A stretch of 64,000 bases of DNA from Halorubrum persicum (GTDB taxonomy: Archaea; Halobacteriota; Halobacteria; Halobacteriales; Haloferacaceae). The translations under genes were made by a program, and so were the position numbers. How positions within the stretch are numbered: position 1 is the first letter of the stretch; every line of letters starts with the position of its first letter. Location: contig NZ_NHOA01000104.1 in assembly GCF_002727125.1 (NCBI RefSeq), forward strand, positions 1-64,000, written 5' to 3'. The notes under the pieces were generated by a model that did no database searches, had not been told where the DNA came from, and saw nothing but the letters and a program-made list of their open reading frames with translations. Positions 1 to 9,189 of this stretch are shown in pieces.

Positions 1-388
1 CGCCGCGCTCGGCGCGGGCGACGGGATCACGGCGCTCCGCGCGCTCGCCGGGCCGGGTCACGTCATCTACTCCGCGTTCGCGGGGTACTACCTCGGGCTC
101 GCGAAGTTCAACCCCGAGAACCGCGGCCCGATCATCGTGAAGGGCCTCGTCATCGCCGCCGTGATCCACGCGCTGTACAACTCGCTGGTCGGACCGGTCA
201 CGACCGTGGTCTCGGTGGTGACCGGGCTCCCGCGGGTCGCCGCGCTGTTCGTCTTCGTCATCCTGTTCCAAGGCGCCTTCGGGTACGTTCTCGTCCGGAA
301 GCTCCGGCGGTATCGAGACGCGTACCTCGAAACGCGCGACGCGGTCGACCCGGCCGTCGAACCCGAACTGACCGAGTTCGAGGACTGA
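1..388 (+). CDS. PrsW-family intramembrane protease, C-terminal part
   Basis: The frame is already open at the left edge and ends at 388, so only about 128 C-terminal residues are visible. They contain the motif GHVIYSAFAGYYLGLAK, then a membrane helix carrying HALYN, a second hydrophobic helix and a short charged tail. In the PrsW family the histidines of these two helices belong to the membrane-embedded metal site used for regulated intramembrane proteolysis. The catalytic EE motif would lie outside the window. Assignment rests on these two helices only; another CPBP-like membrane protease is the main alternative. Confidence 0.7.
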   Translation, partial: AALGAGDGITALRALAGPGHVIYSAFAGYYLGLAKFNPENRGPIIVKGLVIAAVIHALYNSLVGPVTTVVSVVTGLPRVAALFVFVILFQGAFGYVLVRKLRRYRDAYLETRDAVDPAVEPELTEFED

Positions 389-426
389 CGGGGGTGTCGT
401 CGGGCCGGCTCTCTCGGGCCGGCGGC

Positions 427-1407
427 TTATTCCGGCGGCGAGTCGACGCGGGACCGGTCGCCCGTCCCGCCGGTGAGCGCGCTCGCGAGCGCGCCCTTCA
501 CCACCACCTCGTCGCCGAGTTCGGTGAGCCGCACTTCGGGGACGTTGATGAACACCATGTCGGCGAGCTTCTCGCGGATCGGGTCGAGCACGCGCTCGGG
601 GTTGTTGAGCGCGACCGCGCCGCCGACGCTCACCACGAGCGGGGCGTACGCGTGAATCACGTTGGCGACTCCCATGGCGTTCCAGTGGGCGACCTGATCG
701 ATCACGTGGTCGGCGAAGATGTCCTCGCCGGCCGCCTCGAACACGTCGACCGCGGAGAAGTCGGGGTCCTCGATCGGCAGCGAGGTCTCGATCGGATCCT
801 CCTCGTGGAGCTCGCGGGCGTACTTCGGGATGTTGTTGCCCGAGCAGTACCCCTCCCAGTGGCCGTCGAGACCGCAGCCGCAGGTCATGAACCCGTTCGG
901 GTCGACGGTCATGTGGCCGACCTCTCCGGCGTTGCCGTCCCATCCCGAGAGCACGTTGCCGTCGACGGCGACGCCGGCGCCGATCCCGGAGGAGATGGTG
1001 AGGTACACCATGTCGTCGGGGTTGCGCTCGGAGTGGAACCGCTCGCCGATGACGCCGGCGATGGTGTCGTTGTGGAGGTGGACCTCGTCGGTTTCCAACA
1101 GCTGCGAGACGGGTCCGACGAGGGGTATCCGCTCGATGGTGTCCGGGAGGTTCGCCGGGCCCTGCACGACCCCGGCGGCCAGATCCAGGGGCCCGATCGA
1201 GCCGATCCCGGCCGCGACGGCCGCGGTCGGGTCGATGCCGGCGTCCTCGCACGCGCCGCGGATCACGCCGAGGACGGCCTCGGTGACCGCGATCCCGTTC
1301 GGCCCGCGCGGGGTCCCTCGCGAATCGGATCCGAGGATCGTCGCGGTCTCGTCGCCGACGACCGCCCGGACGTTGGTCGCTCCGAGGTCGGCGCCCACGT
1401 AGTACAT
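427..1407 (-). CDS. ROK-family sugar kinase (probable glucokinase)
   Basis: A 326-residue ROK protein. The N-terminal phosphate-binding motif DLGATNVRAV follows the start directly. GIGSIGPLD and HNDTIAGVIGE form the sugar/catalytic region, and GNAGEVGHMTVDP leads into the zinc-binding signature CGCGLDGHWEGYCSG. The ATG at 1407 is preferred over an upstream in-frame ATG because it sits right before the conserved core and a box reading CTTAAGTG (1431-1438, minus strand) lies 24-31 bases upstream. ROK kinases phosphorylate glucose or related hexoses and some are repressors, but no helix-turn-helix is present here, so a kinase is favoured. The nearby GH31 glycosidase could supply its substrate. 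Confidence 0.88.
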   Translation of the reverse strand: MYYVGADLGATNVRAVVGDETATILGSDSRGTPRGPNGIAVTEAVLGVIRGACEDAGIDPTAAVAAGIGSIGPLDLAAGVVQGPANLPDTIERIPLVGPVSQLLETDEVHLHNDTIAGVIGERFHSERNPDDMVYLTISSGIGAGVAVDGNVLSGWDGNAGEVGHMTVDPNGFMTCGCGLDGHWEGYCSGNNIPKYARELHEEDPIETSLPIEDPDFSAVDVFEAAGEDIFADHVIDQVAHWNAMGVANVIHAYAPLVVSVGGAVALNNPERVLDPIREKLADMVFINVPEVRLTELGDEVVVKGALASALTGGTGDRSRVDSPPE

Positions 1408-1543
1408 CGGATAAACCCGCGAACCGGTATCACTTAAGCGGGACGCTTCGGGGGGAGACGCGCCGGCGCGCACCGCTCTCGGGATCGCGCGCGTCGGCCT
1501 CCCGAATTCCGGAATTTCGGCCGTAACGACGCTGATACCCCGA

Positions 1544-1999
1544 TTACGACGCCGAGCGCACGAACGTCACCGGGCAGGGCGACGAGAGCAGGACCTCCTG
1601 CGCCACGCTCCCGAAGACGGCCTTCCCGGTCGGCGACCGGCGGCGTCCGCCGACGAGGACGCGGTCGGCCCCGACCGCGGACGCCGCCTCGACGACCTCG
1701 TCGGCGTGGTCGCCGACGGCGCCGCGGATCGAGTGCGACACGCCGGCCTCGGTGAGCGCCTTCGAGAGCGTCCGCGTGGTCGTGTGTCGCTCGGCGACGG
1801 CGTCCGGGGTCGACCCCTCGCTCGCCTCGTCGACGCCCAGCCGCGACCTGACCTCCTCGAACTCCTCGTCGGCGAACACGTGGGTCAACACGATCTCCGC
1901 GCCCGCGGGCTCGGCCACGGCGATGGCCTCCTCCGCGAGCCGTTCTGTCCGCGCTTCGTCTTCTGTCCCGACCGCTAGCATGACCGTCTCGATGCTCAT
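1544..1999 (-). CDS. Universal stress protein (UspA fold)
   Basis: A single-domain Usp protein of 151 residues. It begins with the usual strand MSIETVMLAVGTEDEA and has an ADEVVEAA helix. It ends with the nucleotide-binding pattern G-x2-G-x9-GS, seen as VGGRRRSPTGKAVFGS followed by CPVTFVR. This is the ATP-binding class of the family; such proteins are usually soluble dimers tied to stress or starvation. A box reading ATTTAAGCC on the minus strand (2021-2029) lies 22-30 bases before the start. Haloarchaea have many paralogues, so a specific role cannot be assigned. Confidence 0.9.
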   Translation of the reverse strand: MSIETVMLAVGTEDEARTERLAEEAIAVAEPAGAEIVLTHVFADEEFEEVRSRLGVDEASEGSTPDAVAERHTTTRTLSKALTEAGVSHSIRGAVGDHADEVVEAASAVGADRVLVGGRRRSPTGKAVFGSVAQEVLLSSPCPVTFVRSAS

Positions 2000-2195
2000 A
2001 CTTCACCTTCGCCCCCTGACGGCTTAAATGATCCGAATAATTAACTCGATTCTGAATAAACTTTACACCGATCGATCCTGACGTTATCCGCCCTGCGTCG
2101 GACGCGTTCAGTCATCGCGGTCTCGAATCCGCGACTCCGGCCGTCGTCGACGGCCGAGAACCGCGAGAACTCGTCCGCGTCGCTTCGACGGACCG

Positions 2196-4553
2196 TCAGA
2201 CGGCGGCGCGAGCGACTCCGGTCTCCGGGTCGAACGTCCACTCCTGCCTCTCCGGCTCGCCGTCGACGCGCTCGTACGCCGTGCCGTCGACGCTGAGGAC
2301 GGACGGCGGCTCCGCGAGTCGGGCGACGCGCACCTCCGTCACCGAACACCCCCCGGGGGTCTCGACGCGGACCGCGCCCGTGTCCGGCTCCCGGACCGCG
2401 GTGATCGTCCCGCTTTCCCCCTCGGTGCGACCGTGGTACTCGAAGGCGACCGTTTCCGGCTCGCCGTCCGGGTCCGATTCGAACTCCACGCGGAGCCGAA
2501 GCGTCCACGGGCCCTCCCCCACGTGCTGGCTCGCTTCGCGGGTCGGCACGATGCTTCCCGCCCGAACGAACAGCGGCACCGTATCGAGCGGCACGTCGCG
2601 GTCGAGGACCTGGCTCCCCACGTATCGCTCCCCGGTCCAGTAGTCGACCCACTCGCCGTCCGGGAGGTAGATCTCGCGCCGGCCGTCGTCGGACAGCACC
2701 GGCGCGATCATGAGCTCCTCGCCCACGTAGTGTTGGGTGTCGATCGCCCGCGCGGCCGGGTCGCCCTGATGCTCCAACACGAGCGGACGCATGACCGGGA
2801 GCCCCTCGCGGCTCGCCCGCTCTCCGTACGCACAGAGATACGGTAACAGGCGGTACCGCTCCTCCGCGTGCTCGCGGACGATCCGCTCGGCCCGCTCACC
2901 GAACTCCCACGGCTCCCGGGGCGTCGTCCCGTGGAACCGCGCGTGGCTGTTTCCGAGGAGCGCCCACTGCGCCCAGCGGACGTACAGCTCGGTCGAGGGC
3001 GTGCCCCGGAATCCGCCGATGTCGGCCGCCCAGAACGGGAACCCCGACAGCGCGAGGCTGAGCCCTCCCCGCAGGCTCGCGGCCATCGACTCGAAGGTGG
3101 TGTTCGGATCGCCGCCCCAGTGGATCGGGAACACCTGATCGCCCGTCCACGCGGCGCGGACCCACAGCGTCGGCTCCGTCCCGGCCGATCGCATCGCGTC
3201 TCGCACCGTCCGCTGGTACGCTCGGGGGTACCGGTTCCGCATCGCCGCGCCCGTCCGCCCGTTGGCCAGCACCGCGTCCCGCGGCAGGTACTCCCCGAAA
3301 TCGAGCTTGAAGGCGTCCACCCCGAGCTCGGTGAGCTGTCGGTGTCGCTCGGCCCACCACTCCCGCGCGTCCGGGTCGGTGAAGTCGACGATCGCCCCCC
3401 TGTTGTCCGCGCTCAGCCGCGACAGGACGTACGGCGATCCCGACCCGTCCTCGACGAAGTACCCCTTCCGCGCGAACTCCTCGAACAGCGGCGAGTCGAC
3501 CTGGACGTAGGGGAACTCCCACAGCGAGACCCTGAACCCGTCCGCCGCGAGTCCGTCGATCATCGCCGCCGGCTCCGGGAACGCGTCCGTGTCCCACCGC
3601 AGGTCGCACATGTCGTCGAGCGACATCCACGCGGGGTCGATATGCAACACGTCGCAGGGAATCGACCGCTCGCGGAGCCGCGCCGCGACGGACTCCACCT
3701 CCTCGCGGGACTCGTAGCTCAGCCGCGACATCCACACGCCGAACGTCCACGGTTCGGGGCGATTCGGTCGCCCCGTCATCGCGGTGTAGCGGCGGAGGAT
3801 CGACTTGAACTCCGGACCGTGAACGAACACGAACCGGAGATCGTCATCGTCGACGCGTATCCCGTTCGTCACCGACGACGACGCTCCAACGTCGAAGCGC
3901 GTCCGGTGAACGGTGTCGACGAGGAGGCCGTACCCCCGCGTCGAGACGAACCACGGGACGTTCTTGTACGCGCGCTCGGTCTCCGCCCCGTTCGGCTGCG
4001 TGATCCACGACTCGATTTCGCGGCCGCGCTTGTCGAACTCGGTGAACTTCTCGCCGAACCCGTAGATCCGTTCGTCCGGGCGCAGCGCGAACGCGGTTCG
4101 GGTGGTGTCGACCCGGAGGGGCCACCCGTTCACGACCTCCTCGTCGAACCCGAGCGGTCGGCTCCGCACCGCCCCCTTCGCGTTCCGGTCGGACCGCTGC
4201 TCGCTCAGCAGCGTTCTGCCGTCCGCGTCGGACACGTCGAACGCCCACTCGTCGGTCCCGATCCGGAGGGTCAACGCCGACGTCTCGACGAGAAGGGTCC
4301 CCTCGGCCTCGGTGACCGAAAGCGACACCGGCTCGCGGATCGCTTCCGGCGCGTACGTCCGGGGGCCCTCCGCGGCCGGGGCTTCGGGGTTCGTCCGCAG
4401 CTCGAACCGAAATATCCCCGGCGCGTGGAACCGGATCGACACCGGGACGGTCCGCGTCACGTCTCGCTCGTCGGCCTCCACCGCACACGAGAGCGTCACC
4501 GTCCGATCGCTCACGTCGTAGGAGTCGACGGCGGACACGACGATCGCTGACAT
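2196..4553 (-). CDS. Glycoside hydrolase family 31 (alpha-glucosidase or alpha-xylosidase)
   Basis: A 785-residue GH31 enzyme. The N-terminal beta-sandwich (about 1-265) contains YGFGEKF. The barrel begins near WTFGVWMSRLSY. The nucleophile is Asp418 in the motif AFKLDFGEYLP, and the probable acid/base is Asp482 in FPIHWGGD. GFPFWAADIGGF and the RLLPYLCAYGERAS helix follow, then C-terminal beta domains. The KLDFGE form resembles the YicI/XylS alpha-xylosidase branch more than maltase-type sequences, so alpha-xylosidase is a serious alternative to alpha-glucosidase. No signal peptide is seen, so the enzyme is probably cytoplasmic. The ATG at 4553 is chosen because CATACAAAAG (4579-4588, minus strand) lies about 26-35 bases upstream. 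Confidence 0.88.
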   Translation of the reverse strand: MSAIVVSAVDSYDVSDRTVTLSCAVEADERDVTRTVPVSIRFHAPGIFRFELRTNPEAPAAEGPRTYAPEAIREPVSLSVTEAEGTLLVETSALTLRIGTDEWAFDVSDADGRTLLSEQRSDRNAKGAVRSRPLGFDEEVVNGWPLRVDTTRTAFALRPDERIYGFGEKFTEFDKRGREIESWITQPNGAETERAYKNVPWFVSTRGYGLLVDTVHRTRFDVGASSSVTNGIRVDDDDLRFVFVHGPEFKSILRRYTAMTGRPNRPEPWTFGVWMSRLSYESREEVESVAARLRERSIPCDVLHIDPAWMSLDDMCDLRWDTDAFPEPAAMIDGLAADGFRVSLWEFPYVQVDSPLFEEFARKGYFVEDGSGSPYVLSRLSADNRGAIVDFTDPDAREWWAERHRQLTELGVDAFKLDFGEYLPRDAVLANGRTGAAMRNRYPRAYQRTVRDAMRSAGTEPTLWVRAAWTGDQVFPIHWGGDPNTTFESMAASLRGGLSLALSGFPFWAADIGGFRGTPSTELYVRWAQWALLGNSHARFHGTTPREPWEFGERAERIVREHAEERYRLLPYLCAYGERASREGLPVMRPLVLEHQGDPAARAIDTQHYVGEELMIAPVLSDDGRREIYLPDGEWVDYWTGERYVGSQVLDRDVPLDTVPLFVRAGSIVPTREASQHVGEGPWTLRLRVEFESDPDGEPETVAFEYHGRTEGESGTITAVREPDTGAVRVETPGGCSVTEVRVARLAEPPSVLSVDGTAYERVDGEPERQEWTFDPETGVARAAV

Positions 4554-4631
4554 GTGTCGCGGTTCACCCCCCACCGACTTTTGTATGCCGGTCCGATCGG
4601 TCTCGGACCGGCCCGGTGAGCAGTTGAGCGC

Positions 4632-6536
4632 CTATCGGTGGATCCGCCGCGTGAAGGCGAAGACGAAGAGCGCGATCAGGAACGCGCCGATGAACCCCTG
4701 AATCGCCGAGAGCGCCTCGACGAACAGGGTGGCGCTGTCCGGCGCGCCGAGGACGAAGGCGACGAACGACTGGAGCGAGAACACGAACGCCTCGGTCACG
4801 GTGTACTCCGTTTGGAGGGGGTCGGCGGCCCAGTACGTGGCGCCGAACGCGGCCACGACGGCGAACGAGGAGAGCACGACGAGGTACGGTCGCTCACCGT
4901 ACCCCGTCGTCGTGGCGAGCAGCGCCGACCGCCCCCACCGCGTCGCCGCCGCGATCCGACCGATCGGGCCGGCGCCCCGGGTAAGCGCCTCGTGCCGGTG
5001 CTCGTACCGGTGCGCACACATCTCCCGGTAGAAGAGCGACCCCGCGCTGGCGTTGTCGCCCGCGTCGTCCGCCCCGCTCTTCGCGTACGCGTACGTCGCC
5101 TGCAGCGAGTCGTGGTCGAACTCGCGGCCGTGTCGGGGACACGCCGGGTCGTCGACGATGAACCGCCCGTCGTGTTCCGATCCGTCGCCGCAGTAGCAGG
5201 GGAGCGACATGGGGTCGACGCTGAACCGGTGGATCCGATGGTTGGCGCCGTCGAGGTCGAGCGCGTCGTCGTCGGTGAAGTCGAACCCGTCGTACTCCGT
5301 TCGGTGGAACCTGACTTGGTCGATCACCGTCGTGTCCGAGCCGCTCTCGAACCGCACGTTTCCGAGGGTCGTTCGGTGCGCGTCGTATATCACCGACCCC
5401 TCATCGCTGGGAGGCTGATCCAGCGTCCCCGTCTCGACTGTCGATCTCGCCAGATCGACGTACGCGACGCTCCCGTCGGTGTCGGGGTTCTGAAGCCGCA
5501 AGCGACCGATCTCCCCCTCGCGGACGCGAATCTCGCGACCGAACGCGATATCGTTACACGACAGTCGCCCGGTGATCACCGCCATATCCGCGGTTACGCG
5601 GCCGGCGGTCGGTTCCAGCCACCGACCGTCGGCGTCCGGGGGACTGTCGGCGAGGTTCGCGTCGTCGAGTTCGACGTCCCCGCGGCACACCAGCCGATCG
5701 AGGCTGAGGCGCCCGCCGATGTACGACCGTTTGAAGTCGATCAAGTCGACGCACTCGCACGCCTGCAGCCTCACGTCTCGCCGGAACCGCGCGTCGTCGA
5801 ACATGACGATGTCGCGGAAGTCGGCCGTGAGAAACGAGACGTGATCGCAGAACCGCGCGTCGCCGAAGCTCGTCGGATGGTCGAACTCGGCGTCTCGGAA
5901 CAGCGCGGGGCGCCGGAACGTCGTCCCGTCGAACCGGACGATGTCGGCGAAGTCGGCGTGCGTGAAATCGATCCCGAACGGGATCTGTTCGAGGGCGGGA
6001 TCGAGCACCTCACGGCCCGGAGACTCCGGCGGCGCGGCCCCGGAATCGAACACGGCGCCCGAGAAGTCGATCGGCTGTCTGAACTCCGTGCGGCGACACG
6101 AGACCGCGCCGATCGACGCGTGACGGAGATCGATCGTCGATCTGCTCTCCCCGCCGACGACCTGTGACTCGAAATCGAGAGGGTCGAGCTTCGCCCCGAC
6201 GAACTGAAGCCGTCGCCGCCGCTGCTCGGGGTCGGTCGCCTCGTTCGCCGCTTCGATTCGACGGATCAGCAGCGTCGAGACGGGCTCCGCGTCGGGCCCC
6301 CGCTCTCCGGGGTCGCGGTGAAACGCGCAGTAGTCGGCGTCTCCCTCGGCGTCGTGGGGGCAGCGCCAGGCTCCGTCTCGAACGCCGGGCGTCGACGCGT
6401 CGATCCCCCAGTTCGGCGTCTCGTCGAGCCGCGGAAACGACTCGCGGTAGTCGGGGACCGGGAGGACGTAGCTACACGTGCCCTCCCGTCGGTCCGCGTT
6501 CGGCCCTGTGGTGTCAGGAACAGTCCCTCGCGTCAC
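4632..6536 (-). CDS. Pentapeptide-repeat-like protein with C-terminal membrane pore-like domain
   Basis: A 634-residue protein starting at a GTG. Near the N-terminus is a Cys/His cluster (WRCPHDAEGDADYCAFH). Residues about 110-420 hold degenerate pentapeptide-like repeats such as FRRPALFRDAEFDHPTSFGD, which should fold as a right-handed beta-helix. A second Cys cluster (CYCGD...CPRHG) follows, then a helix YREMCAHRYEHRHEA. The last about 100 residues have a hydrophobic helix (YLVVLSSFAVVAAFGATYW), a re-entrant-like segment (FSLQSFVAFVLG) and a final helix (FIGAFLIALFVFAFTRRI) that resembles two-helix ion channels. The canonical potassium filter TVGYG is absent. The exact start is uncertain because there is no upstream ATG. 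Function is unknown; membrane location is likely. Confidence 0.7.
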   Translation of the reverse strand: MTRGTVPDTTGPNADRREGTCSYVLPVPDYRESFPRLDETPNWGIDASTPGVRDGAWRCPHDAEGDADYCAFHRDPGERGPDAEPVSTLLIRRIEAANEATDPEQRRRRLQFVGAKLDPLDFESQVVGGESRSTIDLRHASIGAVSCRRTEFRQPIDFSGAVFDSGAAPPESPGREVLDPALEQIPFGIDFTHADFADIVRFDGTTFRRPALFRDAEFDHPTSFGDARFCDHVSFLTADFRDIVMFDDARFRRDVRLQACECVDLIDFKRSYIGGRLSLDRLVCRGDVELDDANLADSPPDADGRWLEPTAGRVTADMAVITGRLSCNDIAFGREIRVREGEIGRLRLQNPDTDGSVAYVDLARSTVETGTLDQPPSDEGSVIYDAHRTTLGNVRFESGSDTTVIDQVRFHRTEYDGFDFTDDDALDLDGANHRIHRFSVDPMSLPCYCGDGSEHDGRFIVDDPACPRHGREFDHDSLQATYAYAKSGADDAGDNASAGSLFYREMCAHRYEHRHEALTRGAGPIGRIAAATRWGRSALLATTTGYGERPYLVVLSSFAVVAAFGATYWAADPLQTEYTVTEAFVFSLQSFVAFVLGAPDSATLFVEALSAIQGFIGAFLIALFVFAFTRRIHR

Positions 6537-6627
6537 GGCTCGCTACCTCGCCGGAGACCACTAAACTGTTTGCAACCTCGCAGTTCCTCGGCGGCGACTG
6601 CCGACCGCTCGGCGGCGCGCGAACCGT

Positions 6628-7011
6628 TCAGTAGTCGGGGGCGTCGTCTTCGACTTCGCGCTTCAGCGAGTCGCGGCGCGACTTCGCGTCGCGGCCGGTC
6701 GCCTCCAGCAGGAAATCGTTTTTCGCGTCGACCGCGTCGGCGGCGGCGTCGGCGTTCCCCTCGGCGATCACGTCCTCGGCGGGGCGCTCCTCGAAGTGCA
6801 CCGCGAGCTTGTCCTTCTTGCTTCCGTACTCGGCCGCGCCGGCCACGACGCGGTCGAACACGGGGTTGTCGGGGTCCTCGACGACGTACAGCTCGTGGCC
6901 CTGCCACTCCTCGGTGTCGGTGATGTCGCCGAAGTACTCCTCGACGGAGCCTTTCAGGTCGGGCATGCGGTCGTCCAGATGCTCGCCGCGTCGCATCTTG
7001 TACTCCTTCAT
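6628..7011 (-). CDS. Haloarchaeal conserved protein (DUF5611-like)
   Basis: A 127-residue acidic, soluble protein starting MKEYKMRRGEHLDDRMPDL. I recall this N-terminus as typical of the DUF5611 family. The body contains HELYVVEDPDNPVFDRVVAG and a charged C-terminal helix. An in-frame GTG exists at 7053, but the ATG at 7011 coincides with the conserved beginning of the family. No catalytic motif is visible and no biochemical role is known to me. It lies downstream of, and in the same direction as, the two-zinc-ribbon gene, with a 125-base gap. Confidence 0.7.
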   Translation of the reverse strand: MKEYKMRRGEHLDDRMPDLKGSVEEYFGDITDTEEWQGHELYVVEDPDNPVFDRVVAGAAEYGSKKDKLAVHFEERPAEDVIAEGNADAAADAVDAKNDFLLEATGRDAKSRRDSLKREVEDDAPDY

Positions 7012-7136
7012 GCCGCGTTCGTTCGACAGGGGGCCGTAAACCAGTTTCGTCACGGGGTCTTCGTCCGGTTCACCGGCGGATAGCGATCTCCGGGCGAGCG
7101 AACGCCCGGGGAGGAGCGCCCGCGACGGGTCCGGGC

Positions 7137-8294
7137 TCAGATCGGTCGCTCGTCGACGTACCCGCGCTTGCACTCGGGACAGATGTCGCCCGCGCGCATG
7201 GAGTTGCCGTCGGCGGCGCGGGTCATCTCGCACTCGGGGCAGTAGTACTCCGTCGTCACATCCGAGGTCGATGTCTCGAGCTCGGGGCTCTCGCCGCGGG
7301 TGATCCCGGCGCCCTCGTCGACCGTCCCGGCGGTTCCGGTCGGGGCGTCGGCCTCGCCCGCCGCCTGCGCCGGCGCCTCGACGTACTCCGCGTCCTCGTC
7401 GTCGGTCGGCGCGTCGGCGGCCTCGGGCGTGAGCCCGCCGCCGAACTCCACGTCGCCGGCGTCGCCGTCGCCGACCTCGGCGCTGAACCCCTCGTCCTCG
7501 CCGCCGTGTTCGGGCCACGGCGTCGGCTCTCCCTCGCCCTCGCCAGACTCGTCCACGTCGGGCCAGGCGCCGCGCTCGCGGTCGTCCGCGGCGTCGTCCT
7601 CCTCGTCGAGGATCACGCCGTCGTCGGTCTCCGCGTGCTCCTCGTCGGCGGGCGCTTCCGTCGCCTCGGCCTCGGGGTAGGCCGCGTACTCGCCCTCGTC
7701 GCGTTCGAGACTGTCGCCCGCGCCCGCGGCTCCGTCCGCGGGACCGTCGTCGATCAGCTCTGCGCCGTCGCCCTCGTCGGCGGCGTCCGTCTCCCCGTCC
7801 GCGCCCGCCGCCGGCGCGCGCTCCTCGCTCGCCGCTCCCGGCTCAGGCTCCGCACCTCCGGCGTCGACCGCCCCGCGTTCTGCGAGGCCGTCGTCGGCCG
7901 GTTCGGGCCCGTCATCGATGATCACGGCGTCGTCGCCGGCGTCGTCGTCGTCGACGCCGACCGCGGCCGCGGTCCCCGCGTCGGGCCCGACCTCGACGCC
8001 GCCGGTGCCGCCCTTGACGCCGCCGGTGTCGCCCCCACTGACCCCGGTGCCGGCCGATCCGGATTCCGGGCCGGCGTCGGGGTCCGTCCGCTCGTCGCCC
8101 GCGGCGGTGGCCTCGTCGGTCAGCTGCTCCATCGTCGTGACCTCGGTGTTCTCGCTGACCACCTGCGTCTCGCCGCAGCGAGCGCAGGTCTTTACCTCGG
8201 TGACGGTAGTGACGACCTCGTTCCCGTCCTCCTCGCGCTCGCGCCGTAGTTCGGGCTCGTCGAAATCGTGCCCGAGCAGACACCTGAGTCCCAT
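7137..8294 (-). CDS. Acidic low-complexity protein with a zinc ribbon at each end
   Basis: A 385-residue protein. The N-terminus MGLRCLLGHDFDEPE leads to one half of a zinc knuckle (CARCGETQVV). The C-terminus has a full CPEC-x16-CPEC ribbon (YYCPECEM ... DICPECKRGY). The roughly 260 residues between are almost only Asp, Glu, Gly and Ala and look disordered. A run reading TTTTTTACCC (8317-8326, minus strand) lies 23-32 bases upstream and fits a promoter for the ATG at 8294. I think related haloarchaeal proteins exist as an unnamed family (possibly DUF7093), but I do not know a function. The ribbons suggest nucleic-acid or protein contacts; that is inference. Confidence 0.75.
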   Translation of the reverse strand: MGLRCLLGHDFDEPELRREREEDGNEVVTTVTEVKTCARCGETQVVSENTEVTTMEQLTDEATAAGDERTDPDAGPESGSAGTGVSGGDTGGVKGGTGGVEVGPDAGTAAAVGVDDDDAGDDAVIIDDGPEPADDGLAERGAVDAGGAEPEPGAASEERAPAAGADGETDAADEGDGAELIDDGPADGAAGAGDSLERDEGEYAAYPEAEATEAPADEEHAETDDGVILDEEDDAADDRERGAWPDVDESGEGEGEPTPWPEHGGEDEGFSAEVGDGDAGDVEFGGGLTPEAADAPTDDEDAEYVEAPAQAAGEADAPTGTAGTVDEGAGITRGESPELETSTSDVTTEYYCPECEMTRAADGNSMRAGDICPECKRGYVDERPI

Positions 8295-8457
8295 TACGCT
8301 TCACCTGCGGTTCCGAGGGTAAAAAACGCCCCGTCCGGCGTCGGACGCCCGGCAGACGCGATCCGAGCCGGGTCGGGCCGATCCGGTCGCGCTCTCCGAA
8401 TCGGCTTGCCGTCCCCGACGATTCTTTGTGGCTCGCTCACCAACCACTCGATCGTCT

Positions 8458-8772
8458 ATGCCGACCGTATCCTACCAAGGCGAGGAGATCGAGTGCGAGA
8501 AGGGGGCGATCCTCCGCGACGTGTTGCGGGAGGCGGGCCTCTCGGTGTACAACGGCCGGTCCGAACAGCTCAACTGCCGCGGGATGGGGTCGTGTGGCAC
8601 CTGCGCCGTCCAAGTCGACGGCGAGGTCAGCGACCCCGGCAAGAAGGAGGCGGCCCGTCTGTGGGCCCCGCCGCACCACCCGAGCCACGACGTCCGCCTC
8701 GCGTGTCAGGTCCGCGTCGAGGGGGACGTCGAAGTGACGAAGGGCCGCGGGTTCTTCGGTCAGCACATCTGA
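8458..8772 (+). CDS. 2Fe-2S ferredoxin
   Basis: A 104-residue plant/halobacterial-type ferredoxin. The cluster ligands are in CRGMGSCGTCAV, with the fourth cysteine in RLACQV. The protein starts MPTVSYQGEEIECEKGAIL, the usual beta-grasp opening. It is shorter than the classic 128-residue halobacterial ferredoxin and lacks that protein's acidic N-terminal insertion. The ATG at 8458 is chosen over an upstream in-frame start because the beta-grasp begins there. It is divergent from the zinc-ribbon gene. The electron partner is not evident from the neighbours. Confidence 0.9.
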   Translation: MPTVSYQGEEIECEKGAILRDVLREAGLSVYNGRSEQLNCRGMGSCGTCAVQVDGEVSDPGKKEAARLWAPPHHPSHDVRLACQVRVEGDVEVTKGRGFFGQHI

Positions 8773-8994
8773 CTCGGTCGTCGTCGCCGCATTCGCCGGC
8801 GCCGTGTTCGGAGCCTCCGCTCCGCTGCGACGCCGTCGCTCGTCGCCGGCCGGACCGACGACGGCGGCAGCGGCGCTCAGTGTCGTAATAAGAACCCGCG
8901 TCGGACGTGAATCCGGGGGCGGGCAGAAGTCTCGTTGTCGCGTGTCAGAGTCGCGTTCGGCGTCAGCCGGACCGACCCACCGTATCGGATCGGC

Positions 8995-9189
8995 TTACTG
9001 CCGAACGACGTTGGACGCGCGCGGCCCCTTGGGCGAGGACTCGATGTCGAACTCGAGCTCCTGGCCCTCTTCGAGGTCCGGCCCTTCGACGTCTTCCATG
9101 TGGAAGAACACGTCGTCGTCAGCGTCGTCAGTCTCAATAAATCCGTAGCCGCCAGTGTCGTTGAAGAAATCAACCTTTCCGGTCGCCAT
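8995..9189 (-). CDS. cspA: Cold-shock-domain protein
   Basis: A 64-residue single cold-shock domain. RNP1 is in FNDTGGYGFIETDD and RNP2 in DVFFHMEDV; the protein ends PRASNVVRQ. It should fold as an OB barrel that binds single-stranded RNA or DNA and melts RNA secondary structure. The surface is acidic, as expected for a halophile. A box reading CTTATCC (minus strand, about 9216-9222) lies about 30 bases upstream. About 220 bases of non-coding DNA lie on its 3' side towards the ferredoxin. Confidence 0.93.
   Translation of the reverse strand: MATGKVDFFNDTGGYGFIETDDADDDVFFHMEDVEGPDLEEGQELEFDIESSPKGPRASNVVRQ

Noticed and set aside
4638-6167. 509-codon plus-strand frame opposite the pentapeptide protein
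   Set aside because: The minus-strand frame shows repeats, cysteine clusters and membrane helices; the plus-strand one shows only composition bias.
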